64,000 bases of DNA from Burkholderia mayonis (lineage in GTDB: Bacteria; Pseudomonadota; Gammaproteobacteria; Burkholderiales; Burkholderiaceae): assembly GCF_001523745.2 (NCBI RefSeq), contig NZ_CP013387.1:2666001-2730000 (forward strand), read 5' to 3'. Shown here piece after piece: positions 16,381 to 26,341 of this stretch (positions are counted from its first letter, which is position 1; each line of letters begins with the position of its first letter). The position numbers were made by a program, and so were the translations under genes. The notes under the pieces are model-generated. The model was not told the DNA's origin and ran no database searches. It saw only the letters and a program-made list of their open reading frames with translations.

Positions 16381-18007
16381 CTGCTCTCTCTCGCGGACTG
16401 CGCCTTGGCGTCAGCATAGACGACGCCAGCAGCGATTGCGTGTACGGGTGCGACGGCGCGTCCAGCACGTCCAGCGTGTCGCCCGCCTCGACCACGCGCC
16501 CTTCCTTCATCACGATCACCCGATGGGCCATCGCCCGCATCACCGCCAGGTCGTGCGTGATGAACAAGTAGCTGAGTTTGTACTTTTTTTGCAGATTCGT
16601 CAGCAGATTCAGCACCTGCTTCTGGATCGACACGTCGAGCGCGCTCGTCGGCTCATCGAGCACGAGCAGCTCGGGCTCGACCGCGAGCGCGCGCGCGATC
16701 GCGATCCGCTGCCGCTGGCCACCCGAAAATTCGTGCGGATAGCGCAGCATCGCCTCGGCCGGCAAGCCGACTTCCTGCAAGAGCCCCGCGACGCGGGCGC
16801 GCTTCGCGTCGCCGGCGATCTCCGGCCGGTGCACGACGAGCCCCTCGCCGACGATCTGCTCGATCGTCATTCGCGGCGACAGCGAGCCGAACGGGTCCTG
16901 GAACACGACCTGCATCCGCCGGTACAGGTCGCGACGGCCGCGCGACGACCGCGACGCATCGAGCGGCAGCCCGTCGATGTCGATCTCGCCCGCCGCCGGC
17001 CGCTGCAGCCCGAGCACGGCGGAGGCGAGCGTCGACTTGCCCGACCCCGATTCGCCGACGATGCCGATCGTCTCGCCGCGGTGCAGCGTGAACTGCGCGT
17101 CGTGCACCGCGCGAAACGTCGTCTTGCCGAACAGCGCGCGCCAGCCTTTCGGCGCGATCCGGTAATCGACCGCGAGCGACTTGACGTCGAGGATCATCCG
17201 CGCGGACGGCGCGACCGCCTCGATCGCGCGCTGAGGCCCGCTGTCGAGCAGGCGCTGCGTGTACGGATGCTGCGGATCCGCGAACAGCGCGCCGGTGTCG
17301 CCCGTCTCGACGAGCACGCCGTGCTCCATCACCGCGACGCGCTGCGCGAAGCGCCGCACGAGATTCAGGTCGTGCGTGATCAGCAGCACCGCCATCCCGC
17401 GCTCGGCCGCCTCCTGCTCCTGCAGCTCGATCAGCAGATCGACGATCTGCTCGCGCACCGTCACGTCGAGCGCGGTCGTCGGCTCGTCGGCGAGCAACAG
17501 GCGCGGCCGGCACGCAAGCGCCATCGCGATCATCGCGCGCTGCCGCTGGCCGCCCGACAGTTGATGCGGAAAGCTGTCGATCCTTCGTTCGGGCTCCGGA
17601 ATGCCGGTGCGCCGCAGCAGCTCGATCCCGCGCAGCCGCGCCTCGCCCGGCCGCAATCCTTCGTGCAGCCGCAGGCTCTCGGCGATCTGCTTGCCGATCG
17701 TGTAGAGCGGATTGAGCGCCGTCATCGGCTCCTGGAACACCATCGCGATGTCCGCGCCGCGGATGCCGCGCATCTGCTGCTCGGTCTTCGCCAGCAGGTC
17801 TTCGCCGTCGAACAGCATCCGGCCGGACAGCGTCGCGTGCTGGACGAGCCGCAGGATCGACAGCGCGGTGACGCTCTTGCCCGACCCGGATTCGCCGACG
17901 AGCGCGACGCGCTCGCCGCGCGCGATCGACAGGCTGAGCTCGTGCACCGCGATCATGCCGCCGAACGCCGCGGAGAAGCGGTCGATTTCGAGCAGCGGCC
18001 GGGTCAT
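16373..18007 (-). CDS. yejF: peptide ABC transporter, duplicated ATPase YejF
   Basis: 544 residues with two complete ABC ATPase halves. Half one has Walker [11 protein letters not shown], signature LSGGQRQR, and Walker B LLLADEP. Half two has [18 protein letters not shown] and LLVLDEP. Both carry the OppD/F-type QHPYTQ/SHPYTQ ends. In E. coli, YejABEF imports peptides and the nucleotide-peptide microcin C. ATG 18007 overlaps the yejE stop (ATGA). Both nucleotide sites look intact. Confidence 0.92.
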   Translation of the reverse strand: MTRPLLEIDRFSAAFGGMIAVHELSLSIARGERVALVGESGSGKSVTALSILRLVQHATLSGRMLFDGEDLLAKTEQQMRGIRGADIAMVFQEPMTALNPLYTIGKQIAESLRLHEGLRPGEARLRGIELLRRTGIPEPERRIDSFPHQLSGGQRQRAMIAMALACRPRLLLADEPTTALDVTVREQIVDLLIELQEQEAAERGMAVLLITHDLNLVRRFAQRVAVMEHGVLVETGDTGALFADPQHPYTQRLLDSGPQRAIEAVAPSARMILDVKSLAVDYRIAPKGWRALFGKTTFRAVHDAQFTLHRGETIGIVGESGSGKSTLASAVLGLQRPAAGEIDIDGLPLDASRSSRGRRDLYRRMQVVFQDPFGSLSPRMTIEQIVGEGLVVHRPEIAGDAKRARVAGLLQEVGLPAEAMLRYPHEFSGGQRQRIAIARALAVEPELLVLDEPTSALDVSIQKQVLNLLTNLQKKYKLSYLFITHDLAVMRAMAHRVIVMKEGRVVEAGDTLDVLDAPSHPYTQSLLASSMLTPRRSPRERADD

Positions 18008-19119
18008 CGCGGACCTCCGCCGAACGCCGAGCCGCGCGTGCGCGTGTCGAGCGCGTTGCGCAGCGCGTCGCCCATGAACGTCAGCAGCAGCAGCGTAACG
18101 ACGAGCGCCGCGAACGCCGACATCGAGATCCACCACGCGTCGAGATTGTTCTTGCCTTCCTGCAGCAGCTCGCCGAGGCTCGGCGTCGGCGGCGGCACGC
18201 CGAGCCCGAGGAAGTCGAGGCTCGTCAGCGACAGGATCGCCGCGCTCATCCGGAACGGCAGGAACGTGATGACGGGCGTCAGGCTGTTCGGCAGCACGTG
18301 CCGCCAGATGATCTGCCCGTTCGTGAGCCCCATCGTGCGCGCGGCCCTCACGTAGTCGAGCGCGCGGTTGCGCAGGAACTCGGCGCGCACGTAGTCGGAC
18401 AGCACGAGCCAGCCGAACATCGACAGCAGGATGAACAGCAGCCACAGCGACGGCTCGAAGATCGCCGCGAAGATGATCAGCAGATACAGGTCGGGCAGCG
18501 CGCTCCAGATCTCGATCAGCCGCTGTCCGATCAGATCGGCGCGGCCGCCGTAGAAGCCCTGCAGCGCGCCCGTCAGCACCCCGATCGCGACGCCCGACAC
18601 CGTCAGCGCGACCGCCATCAGCACCGACAGCCGGAAGCCGTACAGCAGCCGCGAAAGCACGTCGCGCCCGAACTGATCGGTGCCGAGCCAGTTGCTCGCC
18701 GACGGCGGCGCCGGATACGGACGCGACGCGAAATAGTCGATCGTGTCGTAGCGGTAGCGGTTCGGCGGATAGATCGCGAAATTGCCGTTCGACTCGATCT
18801 TCGAACGGATGTACGGATCGAGGTAGTTCGCCTTCGCCGGAAAATCGCCGCCGAATTGCGTCTCCGGATAATCCTTCGCGATCGGGAAGTAGTAGCGCCC
18901 TTCGTAGCGGACGACGAGCGGCCGGTCGTTGGACAGCACGTCGGCGAACAGGCTGACCGCGAACAGCACGGTGAAGATCACGAGGCTCCAGTAACCGAGC
19001 CGCTGGCCGCGAAAGCGCAGCCACGTGCGCCGCCACGGCGACGGCGACGCCGCGCACGCGACGCACGCGGGATCAGTGGTCCACGCGGTGGAATTGGATG
19101 CGGGGGTCGACGAGGACAT
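18004..19119 (-). CDS. yejE: peptide ABC transporter permease YejE
   Basis: 371 residues. An N-terminal membrane helix (LGYWSLVIFTVLFAVSLFADVL) is followed by a periplasmic segment with NRYRYDTIDYFASRPYP, then GTDQFGRDVLSRLLYGFRLS and five further helices. The EAA-type loop appears as DYVRAARTMGLTNGQIIWRHVLPNS, the contact to the ATPase. The chosen start overlaps yejB by 47 bp. The first 30 residues are unusual in composition, so a start further in remains possible. Confidence 0.9.
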   Translation of the reverse strand: MSSSTPASNSTAWTTDPACVACAASPSPWRRTWLRFRGQRLGYWSLVIFTVLFAVSLFADVLSNDRPLVVRYEGRYYFPIAKDYPETQFGGDFPAKANYLDPYIRSKIESNGNFAIYPPNRYRYDTIDYFASRPYPAPPSASNWLGTDQFGRDVLSRLLYGFRLSVLMAVALTVSGVAIGVLTGALQGFYGGRADLIGQRLIEIWSALPDLYLLIIFAAIFEPSLWLLFILLSMFGWLVLSDYVRAEFLRNRALDYVRAARTMGLTNGQIIWRHVLPNSLTPVITFLPFRMSAAILSLTSLDFLGLGVPPPTPSLGELLQEGKNNLDAWWISMSAFAALVVTLLLLTFMGDALRNALDTRTRGSAFGGGPR

Positions 19120-20125
19120 AGCAGACGTCAGCGAAAAGTTTGGTCACGAGACCGATCAGCGTGAACAGGAACAGCGAGCCGAGCACGACCGGATAGTCGC
19201 GGCGGATCACCGAGTCGTACGACAGTTGCCCCATGCCGTCGAGCGAGAACAGCGTCTCGATCAACAGGTTGCCGTTCAGGAACGCGCCGACGAACGCGGC
19301 GGGCAGGCCGGTGACGAGCGGAATCGCCGCGTTGCGCAGCACGTGCTTCCACAGCACGTCGCGTTCCGGCGCGCCCTTCGCGCGCGCGGTCAGCACGTAT
19401 TGCCGGCCGATCTCTTCGAGGAACGTGTTCTTCGTCAGGATCGTGACGATCGCGAAGTTGCCGACGACCGACGCGGTGACGGGCAGCACGACGTGCCACA
19501 GATAATCGAGCACCTTGCCGAGCGCGGACAGCTCGTCGAAGTTGTCCGACGTGAGGCCGCGCATCGGGAACACCTGCCAGAACGTGCCGCCGCCGAACAG
19601 CATCAGCAGCAGCACGCCCAGCACGAAGCCGGGAATCGCATAGCCGGCGAGCACGAGCACGCTCGTCACGGTGTCGAAGCGCGAGCCGTTGCGAACCGCC
19701 TTCGCGATGCCGAGCGGCACCGAGATCAGGTACGTGAGGATCACCGTCCACAAGCCGAGCGTGATCGACACCGGCAGCTTCGAGCGGATCACGCTCCACA
19801 CGCTCGCATGCGCGTAGTACGACTGACCGAGATTGAACGTCGCGTAGCTCTTCAGCATCATCACGTAGCGCGTGAGCGGCGGCTTGTCGAAACCGAACTG
19901 CTTCTTGATCTGCTCGATCTGCTGCGGATCGACGCCCTGGCTGCCGTGATACCCGCCCCCGCCGCCGCCCGCCTCGCCGCCGCGCGCGGTGCCGTGGCGC
20001 AGTTGCGTCAGCACCTGCTCGACCGGGCCGCCCGGCACGAATTGCGTGACGACGAACGTGATCGTCACGACGCCGACGAGCGTCGGCACCATCAGCAGCA
20101 ATCGTCTGAGAATGTATGCAAGCAT
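19073..20125 (-). CDS. yejB: peptide ABC transporter permease YejB
   Basis: 350 residues. It starts MLAYILRRLLLMVPTLVGVVTITFVV, the canonical DppB/YejB first helix, followed by TQFVPGGPVEQVL. The loop DGAGGEAGG-like segment at 48-60 is a glycine-rich insertion (EAGGGGGGYHGSQG). The EAA loop near the C-terminal half reads YVLTARAKGAPERDVLWKHVLRN. It forms the membrane channel with YejE. It lies 12 bp after yejA. Confidence 0.92.
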   Translation of the reverse strand: MLAYILRRLLLMVPTLVGVVTITFVVTQFVPGGPVEQVLTQLRHGTARGGEAGGGGGGYHGSQGVDPQQIEQIKKQFGFDKPPLTRYVMMLKSYATFNLGQSYYAHASVWSVIRSKLPVSITLGLWTVILTYLISVPLGIAKAVRNGSRFDTVTSVLVLAGYAIPGFVLGVLLLMLFGGGTFWQVFPMRGLTSDNFDELSALGKVLDYLWHVVLPVTASVVGNFAIVTILTKNTFLEEIGRQYVLTARAKGAPERDVLWKHVLRNAAIPLVTGLPAAFVGAFLNGNLLIETLFSLDGMGQLSYDSVIRRDYPVVLGSLFLFTLIGLVTKLFADVCYVLVDPRIQFHRVDH

Positions 20126-20137
20126 CGTCGCTCCCCG

Positions 20138-22063
20138 CTACGCGGCCGGGCCCGGCTTCGACGCCGGCGCCGGGCCGGCCGCCGGCTTCTTCCGGTACCA
20201 GTAGTCGATGATCCAGTCCTCATATTGATAGGACGCCGGAATGACGGACGGATGCCCGTACGTCGTCTTGTAGGCGATCCGCGCGTTCGGCAGGTAGTAC
20301 TGCGGCACGAGGATGTACAGGTTGATCAGCACGCGGTCGAGCGCGTGCGTCGCCGTTTGCAGATCGTCGAGCGTGTCCGCCGCGAGCGCCGCGCGGATCA
20401 GCGCGTCGACTGCCTTCGAGCGCACGCCCGGATAGTTCTCCGAACCGACCTCCGACGCCGCCGCGCTGCCGAAGCGGCGCACGAGCTCCGCGCCGGGAAT
20501 CGTGACGGGCGGATAGATGAGCGTCGTCATGTCGTACTGGAAGTTGTCGAGGCGCTTCTGGTACAGCGCGCTGTCGATCTCGTGCATGTGCGCCTGGATG
20601 CCCAGCATCCCGAGCGCCTGGATGTACGGCAGGATCAGTCGATCCATGCCGGGTTCGTCGTCCATGATCTCGATCGTCATCGGCGCGCCGCCCGCGTCGC
20701 GCAGCGCGCCGTCGCGATAATGCCAGCCGGCCTGCGCGAGCAGGTCGCGCGCCTGTTTCAGGTTCTCGCGCAACGAGCCGGGCGGCAGCGTCGTCGGCTG
20801 CTTGACCATCGGACCGAACACTTCGGGCGGCAGCTCCGCACGATGCGGCTCGAGCAGCGCGAGCTCCCTCTCGCTAGGCATGCCGGACGCGCCGAACGGG
20901 CTCGCCTCCCAGAAACTGTTCGTGCGCCGGTATTGACCGTAGAACATCATCCGGTTCATCCAGTCGTAATCGAACGCGAGCGCCAGCGCGTGGCGCACGC
21001 GCACGTCCCGGAATTTCGGCTCGCGCATGTTGATGAGAAAACCCTGCATCTGCGCGGGGCCGTCCGGGAACTCGCCCTTCTTCAGCATGCCGTTGCGGAA
21101 GTTCTTGCCGACGTAACGGCGCGCCCACTGCGTCGAGCTGTATTCCATCCGCACGTCGACGTCGCCCGCCTTGAACGCTTCGAGCATCGTGTATTGATCG
21201 AGATACAGCTTGAACGACACGCGCGCGAACCGGAACATCCCGCGCCGCGTCGGCAGATCGACCGCCCAGTAATGCGGATTGCGCGCGTAGACGATCTGCT
21301 TGTCGTTCTTGCGCTGCTCGATCAGATACGCGCCGCTCGCGATCGGCGGGTCGCTCACGATCTGGTCGAACGGCGGCCGCGTGCCGTCCGGCCGCCTGCC
21401 CCATTTCGGCGAGAACACCGGCAGATCGCCCGCGATCAGCGGCGCGGCGCGCTCGGAGCGCTTGAAGTCGAAGCGGATCGTCAGCCGATCGACGACCGTC
21501 GCGCGCTTGACGATCGCGAACTGCGCGTTGACGAGCGGCGACGCCTGCGGGCTCGTCAGCATATCGAACGAATACTTGACGTCGGCCGCGGTGATCGGAT
21601 CGCCATTCGAGAAGCGCGCGGCCGGATCAATGTGGAACGTCGCCGAGCTGCGGTCCGGCGCGACATCGACGGCGTCCGCGATCAACGGATATTCGGACGC
21701 GAGCTCGTCCCAGCTCCGCTGCATCAGCGTGTCGAACATCAGGTTCTGGATATCCGGCGCGGGCAAGCCGCGCACGAGGAACGGATTCAGCGAGTCGTAG
21801 CTCTGCGCCTCGTTGTAGTTCTCGAAATTCAGCACGCCGTCGTTCGGCGCGTCGGGGTTCGCATAGTCGAAATGCGTGAAGCTCGGCGGATACTTCGGTT
21901 CACCGTATTGTGCGAGCGCCGTGGCGGCGCGCGCGCTCGACGGCGCGATCGCGCACACGATGCATGTTCCGCACGCGACGGCCGCGATCCGCACGGCTGC
22001 CCATGCGCGCCTCGCGGAGCGCGCCGCGAACGGCAAACGCAACTTCATTGGTCTCATCGTCAC
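20138..22063 (-). CDS. yejA: periplasmic peptide-binding protein YejA
   Basis: 641 residues. A signal peptide with a long charged n-region (RRAWAAVRIAAVACGTCIV, cleavage near SSARAA) precedes a cluster C solute-binding fold. Family landmarks are YGEPKYPPSFTHFDYANPDAPNDG, SYDSLNPFLVRGLP, RFSNGDPITAADVKYSFDML and the FNPFG-like SPFGASGMPSERELALLEP. It would capture peptides in the periplasm for YejBEF. An earlier MTM start or the internal MKLRL at codon 6 are both possible. It begins about 150 bp after the receptor terminator, so it probably has its own promoter. Confidence 0.9.
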   Translation of the reverse strand: MTMRPMKLRLPFAARSARRAWAAVRIAAVACGTCIVCAIAPSSARAATALAQYGEPKYPPSFTHFDYANPDAPNDGVLNFENYNEAQSYDSLNPFLVRGLPAPDIQNLMFDTLMQRSWDELASEYPLIADAVDVAPDRSSATFHIDPAARFSNGDPITAADVKYSFDMLTSPQASPLVNAQFAIVKRATVVDRLTIRFDFKRSERAAPLIAGDLPVFSPKWGRRPDGTRPPFDQIVSDPPIASGAYLIEQRKNDKQIVYARNPHYWAVDLPTRRGMFRFARVSFKLYLDQYTMLEAFKAGDVDVRMEYSSTQWARRYVGKNFRNGMLKKGEFPDGPAQMQGFLINMREPKFRDVRVRHALALAFDYDWMNRMMFYGQYRRTNSFWEASPFGASGMPSERELALLEPHRAELPPEVFGPMVKQPTTLPPGSLRENLKQARDLLAQAGWHYRDGALRDAGGAPMTIEIMDDEPGMDRLILPYIQALGMLGIQAHMHEIDSALYQKRLDNFQYDMTTLIYPPVTIPGAELVRRFGSAAASEVGSENYPGVRSKAVDALIRAALAADTLDDLQTATHALDRVLINLYILVPQYYLPNARIAYKTTYGHPSVIPASYQYEDWIIDYWYRKKPAAGPAPASKPGPAA

Positions 22064-22208
22064 CTGCGTACGATCATATCGGCGTCACGCCGATGCAGAG
22101 TCAATTCGAACGTGGCGGATTGACGTGGACGGCTCGCGTCCTGCGCCGCACATCCGGTCCCGTCTCGTCGCTGTTTCGATGCTGCTTCGTCGTCTCCCGG
22201 CATCAGGC

Positions 22209-22253
22209 AAAAAAAGGCCGCTCCAAAGGGATGGTTAGGGAAGCGGAGCGGCC
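22209..22253 (-). terminator. rho-independent terminator of the TonB-dependent receptor gene
   Basis: Read on the minus strand: a 9-bp perfect stem GGCCGCTCC / GGAGCGGCC, a 20-nt loop, then seven T. It starts 33 bp after the receptor stop at 22286 and separates that gene from yejA. Confidence 0.9.
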
Positions 22254-22285
22254 CGTCGAATGTCGATGGCCGATGCGAAACGGCG

Positions 22286-25111
22286 TCAGAACTTGTACGT
22301 CGCGCCGACCTGAATCACACGGCCGTAGTACATGTAAAGCGACTGGTCATAGCCGTTCTGGTTGAGCGCGTTCTGCCAGACCGGATCGAACGGAGGAGCA
22401 CGGTCGAAGATGTTGTTGATCCCGCCATACAGCGTCCAGTTCTTGAAGCCGGTGTAGCTCGCGTACAGGTTGAACTGGCTGTACGACCCGACGTGGTCCG
22501 CCGCCTGCGTCGGCGCGGCAACGCCGAGCGCCTGCGCGTACGGACCCGTGAACTCCCAGCTCAGCGTCGCGTTCCACTTGCGATACGCCCAGTTCAATGA
22601 CGTATTGCCCTTCCAGCGCGGGATGCTCGCGCCGAACGGCTGCGTGATCGCGAAGTTGTTGCCCGCCGAATCGACCGTCGCCGCGCCGGGGAAGCCGATG
22701 TTGAAGTGATGCACGTACGCCCAGTCGGCCGACAGCGTGAACGTGCCGTACTTCGTCGGCAGCCCCTGACGGAACGTCATCTCGAAGCCGTCGGTCTCGA
22801 GCGTGCCGAGATTCTGATACGGCAGCACGACGTACGTGATCTGTCCCGTCGCCGGATCGCGCACGACCTGCGACGGATTGTTCGCCGCGATCACCGAGTT
22901 CAGGCTCGCCTGACCGATCACGTTGTCGATGAAGATCTTGTAGAAGTCGAAGCCGAAGTCCGTGTAGCGCGTCGGCGAAGCCTGGAAGCCGATGTTGATG
23001 TTGCGCGTGCGCTCGGGCTGCAGGCTGGTGTTGCCGGTCTGCAGCGTGTTGACGAGCGTATTGCCGTAAGTTTGCAGGCCGATGTTCTGCGACGGCGTGT
23101 TCTCGACGAACGTCGGCGCGCGGAAGCCGCGATTGTACGAACCGTACATCGTGAATTCCTTGATCGGCTGATAGCGCAGCGCGAAGCGGGGCGAGAACGC
23201 GCCGCCGAAGTCGCTGTAATGGTCGTAGCGGCCCGATTGGCTGAACGTCAGGTTCTTGATGATCGGGATGTCGAACTGATAGTAAACCGCCGCGACGTTG
23301 CGCGAGCCGTTCACCGATTGCGTCAGCGGATTCAGCACCTGCCCGCTCAGCGCTTCCGAGCCTTGGCCGATGAATTCGCTTTCGTGCAGGAACTGCGCGC
23401 CGAGGCCGAAGCCGACGTCGCCCGTGGGCAGCTTGAACAGGTTCGGCGTCGACAGCGTCGCGTCGAGAGCGTCGAGCTTCGATATGCCGAGGTTGCTCGT
23501 CGTCATGTACAGGCCGTTGAACGCATTGGGCGTCGCGGACGGATTCGCGAAGTTGAGCGTGCCGTTCTGATAGATGTCGTTGACGACGGACGCGTTCAGC
23601 ACGTTATGGAACGTATTGGACACGACGCTCTGCGAATGCGTGTAGGCGGTCGACCAGTCCCAGTCGCCATACGGCAGCGCAAACGAACCCTTGACGCCCG
23701 TCGCGGCGCGCCAGAAGTTCGAGCTCGTCCGGTCGGACGCCGCCGCCGGGAACGTGTACGCAAGCGGCGTATCGACGCCGAACGGGTTGTACGGATTGCT
23801 CGCCGGCACGACCGAATTGAATTGGCTCAGCTTGCCGGTCGTCGGATTGAGAACGAGGCTCGGGGACGTCGGGCTGCCCACCGTGAGCACGCCGTTGTTC
23901 TGCACCGTCGTATTGTTGCTTTCCCACAGATCGGCAAACGCGGTCGTCTTGTCGTCGATCTTGAAGTCCGCGTGCACCTTCGCGCTCAGGCGCTCGGTCC
24001 ATGGCGCGACCGACGTCGTCTCCGCCGAATTGAAGCTGCACACGGTGCCGCCCATGCCGGCGCCTGCGCTCAGATAATTGCTCGCGGCGGGACGCACGGC
24101 GCCGCCGAACGGGCAGTTGCTGAGCGCCTGTGCGGTCGCGCCGCCGTTGGTCTGCCAGAACGACGGCGCGAGCAGCGACAGCCCGCCCGCCTGGTTCGTG
24201 AAGTCCTGATTCTTCGTCGTGTCGCGATCGGCGATCGTGAAGCCGTTCGATTTGTAGTAGCTCGCGGCCGCCGTGATGTTGAAGCGGTCCGAGTTCAGAT
24301 CGCCGAAGCCGCCGAGAATGCTGAATTTCGTCGTGCCGTCGCCGCCTTGCGTCGCGCCGGAGTAGCTGCCGTCGAGTTGCAGCCCCTGGAAATTATGCTT
24401 CGTGATGATGTTGACGACGCCCGCGATCGCGTCCGAGCCGTACTGCGACACGGCGCCCGTCTTCACGATCTCGATGCGGTCGATGATGTTGAGGGGCAGC
24501 GTGTTCAGGTCGAAGAACGTATCGGTGCCATTCGACGCGAACGCGTAAGGCGCGACGCGCTGGCCGTCGACCATCACGAGCGAGTACTTCTCACTCAGGC
24601 CGCGCAGCGCGATGCCCGCGCCGCCAGCGGCAAAACCGTTCGTCTGGCCTTCGCTCCAGCTGCTCGCAGAGTTCGCCGACACGCCGCGCAGGAAGTCCGC
24701 GACGTTCGTGTAGCCGCTGTCCTGGATGTCCTTCGCGGTGACGGTCTGAACTTGCTGAAAGCCTACCTTGTCGGCGCTGCGGATCAGCGAGCCCGTCACT
24801 TCGAAGCGCTTGATCTGCGCGACGCCGCTCTTTGCGACGGGCGCGGCAGACGCGGCGGATGCCGCGCCCGTCGCCTCGGCTGCGCCGGAAGCGGGCGCGG
24901 GCGCAGCCGCGGCGGGTGCCGAAACGGCGCCCGCTGCGCTCGCCGCCGCATCCGCTTGCGCGACCGCGATGCTCGAGTTCTGCGCCGACGCCGCGGCGGC
25001 GCCGGGTGCCGGCTGGTTCTGTGCGAACGCCGGCGCCGCCAGCGTGGCCGTCAACGCCAACTCGGCCCAGACGATCCGCTTGATCGCCAACGCCAATGCT
25101 CTTTGCTTCAT
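22286..25111 (-). CDS. TonB-dependent outer-membrane receptor (large, Oar/CirA-like class)
   Basis: 941 residues. ATG 25111 has GAGAGGGG upstream. A signal peptide ends near FAQN, and an Ala/Pro/Ser-rich spacer follows to about 105. The plug domain comes next (TVTAKDIQDSGYTNVADFLRG, GGAGIALRGLSEKYSLVMVDGQRV, DRIEIVKTGAVSQYGSDAIAGVVNII). The barrel ends YKF with a terminal Phe. Receptors of this size and with this plug often take up peptides, glycans or organic complexes rather than simple siderophores; that is family knowledge and not proof. It lies between its likely energy supply (tonB-exbB-exbD-exbD) and the peptide importer YejABEF. An XRE-cupin regulator gene lies upstream. Confidence 0.88.
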   Translation of the reverse strand: MKQRALALAIKRIVWAELALTATLAAPAFAQNQPAPGAAAASAQNSSIAVAQADAAASAAGAVSAPAAAAPAPASGAAEATGAASAASAAPVAKSGVAQIKRFEVTGSLIRSADKVGFQQVQTVTAKDIQDSGYTNVADFLRGVSANSASSWSEGQTNGFAAGGAGIALRGLSEKYSLVMVDGQRVAPYAFASNGTDTFFDLNTLPLNIIDRIEIVKTGAVSQYGSDAIAGVVNIITKHNFQGLQLDGSYSGATQGGDGTTKFSILGGFGDLNSDRFNITAAASYYKSNGFTIADRDTTKNQDFTNQAGGLSLLAPSFWQTNGGATAQALSNCPFGGAVRPAASNYLSAGAGMGGTVCSFNSAETTSVAPWTERLSAKVHADFKIDDKTTAFADLWESNNTTVQNNGVLTVGSPTSPSLVLNPTTGKLSQFNSVVPASNPYNPFGVDTPLAYTFPAAASDRTSSNFWRAATGVKGSFALPYGDWDWSTAYTHSQSVVSNTFHNVLNASVVNDIYQNGTLNFANPSATPNAFNGLYMTTSNLGISKLDALDATLSTPNLFKLPTGDVGFGLGAQFLHESEFIGQGSEALSGQVLNPLTQSVNGSRNVAAVYYQFDIPIIKNLTFSQSGRYDHYSDFGGAFSPRFALRYQPIKEFTMYGSYNRGFRAPTFVENTPSQNIGLQTYGNTLVNTLQTGNTSLQPERTRNINIGFQASPTRYTDFGFDFYKIFIDNVIGQASLNSVIAANNPSQVVRDPATGQITYVVLPYQNLGTLETDGFEMTFRQGLPTKYGTFTLSADWAYVHHFNIGFPGAATVDSAGNNFAITQPFGASIPRWKGNTSLNWAYRKWNATLSWEFTGPYAQALGVAAPTQAADHVGSYSQFNLYASYTGFKNWTLYGGINNIFDRAPPFDPVWQNALNQNGYDQSLYMYYGRVIQVGATYKF

Positions 25112-25425
25112 TTTTCCCCTCTCACTCGTCAGTAAGACCCCACCCGTTGCGCGCGGCAATCTTTTGAACTCCGCGCCCGACTCGCGGTACTCGCGTACCG
25201 CCCCCGCTGCTGCCCGACTGCCCGCCGGACGCCGCCAAACCATCGACGCATGTGCGCCATCACGATTTTTTGCTTCTTTTCAATTTGTTAGGTTGACGAA
25301 ATTTCAACGGAGCGACGTCCCGCTGCTTCATTTCTTCTCGTTCCGGCTGTCGCGGCCCATCACTGCCCTACGACATCAGGAATCCTACGTTTACCTTCGA
25401 AAATCGCCACGCCCGCACGGCCCGC
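25112..25425. other. intergenic region, receptor promoter expected
   Basis: 314 bp between the XRE-cupin regulator end and the receptor start. It is less GC-rich around 25255-25330 (TTTTTTGCTTCTTTTC on + strand), which suits a promoter. I could not assign a clear -10/-35 or a Fur-like box. Confidence 0.45.
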
Positions 25426-26001
25426 TCAGAACAACCTAGGCACCCCAACCCAGACGATCAGCGCCTCGCTGTCGCCGCCGTTGCGCCACGCATGCGGCGT
25501 CGTCGATTCGTAATGCGCGGTGTCGCCCGCCGCCAGCGTGAACGTCACGTCCTCCAGCGTCAGCTCGACCCGGCCGCTCACCACATATAGAAACTCCTCG
25601 CCCGCGTGCGTCGTGACTTCCGACAGCGGCTGCGCCGCCGGCATCCGGACAAGGATCGCGTCCAGCTGCCGGCCGTCGACGACGTTCGTCAGGCGCGCGA
25701 ACGCGTTCGTCGAATTCGCGAGGCTGAAGTACTGAAGTGCTTCGCTGCGGCATACCGAACGCGCTTCAGTCGGCGCATCGACGAAGTACTGCATCGTCAC
25801 GCCGAGCGCCCGCGCGATTCCGACGAGCGACGTGATCGACGGCGTCGCGCGTCCTCGCTCGACCTGCGACAGAAACGGCTTCGATATGCCGGCCGCTGCC
25901 GCGGCCTCGTCGAGCGTGAGCTTGAGTCGCTGACGCAGCGCCCGAATCTTGTTTCCGATCGAGGCTGCGACTACTGCCGATTTGTCGAGTGGCAAAACCA
26001 T
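25426..26001 (-). CDS. XRE-family regulator with C-terminal cupin domain
   Basis: 191 residues from ATG 26001. Residues 14-70 form a helix-turn-helix (NKIRALRQRLKLTLDEAAAAAGISKPFLSQVERGRATPS, split: the recognition helix is SKPFLSQVERG). Residues 110-190 form a cupin (THAGEEFLYVVSGRVELTLEDVTFTLAAGD). Members such as PuuR and SutR sense a small molecule through the cupin and usually repress nearby catabolic or transport genes. The placing between the TonB unit and the receptor suggests it controls them. Alternative start: AAAGGAGAGG precedes an in-frame TTG at 26208, which would add 69 residues of uncertain character. Confidence 0.85.
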   Translation of the reverse strand: MVLPLDKSAVVAASIGNKIRALRQRLKLTLDEAAAAAGISKPFLSQVERGRATPSITSLVGIARALGVTMQYFVDAPTEARSVCRSEALQYFSLANSTNAFARLTNVVDGRQLDAILVRMPAAQPLSEVTTHAGEEFLYVVSGRVELTLEDVTFTLAAGDTAHYESTTPHAWRNGGDSEALIVWVGVPRLF

Positions 26002-26341
26002 GGCAAGACACAATCCCGCGATCAAGAACCGTTTGTGATGAGGGAGCCTGCTCCGCTGCAAGCGCATCGCACGCGTCGCCGATCCGCGAGCCGGCACGCG
26101 CGACGCCGACCGCGCGGACAACGCGGACGTCGCGCGCAAGCAACCCGCGAACGGCCCGGGCACGGATGCGCGGCGCAAGAAGACGCCGTTCGTTTCACCG
26201 ATCAGCAAAGCCTCTCCTTTCCCGTGTTTCGCCGATAACCGCCGTATTTCGTGCTTCGCGCACGAGTGGCCGCACAATGCCGCACGCCGACGCCAAGGCC
26301 GGCCGCGACGCACGCCGAGCCGCGCGCCGCATCCCGTGTCG
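26002..26341. other. intergenic region or leader of the XRE-cupin gene
   Basis: 340 bp between the TPR gene stop and ATG 26001. It contains the Shine-Dalgarno-like AAAGGAGAGG (minus strand, 26220-26211) followed by in-frame TTG 26208. Either the regulator starts there or this is its leader. No other gene is seen. Confidence 0.4.

Noticed and set aside
19025..22123. Very long + strand frame opposite yejBA
   Set aside because: Shadow of high-GC third codon positions on the other strand; the minus strand shows clear YejA/B families.
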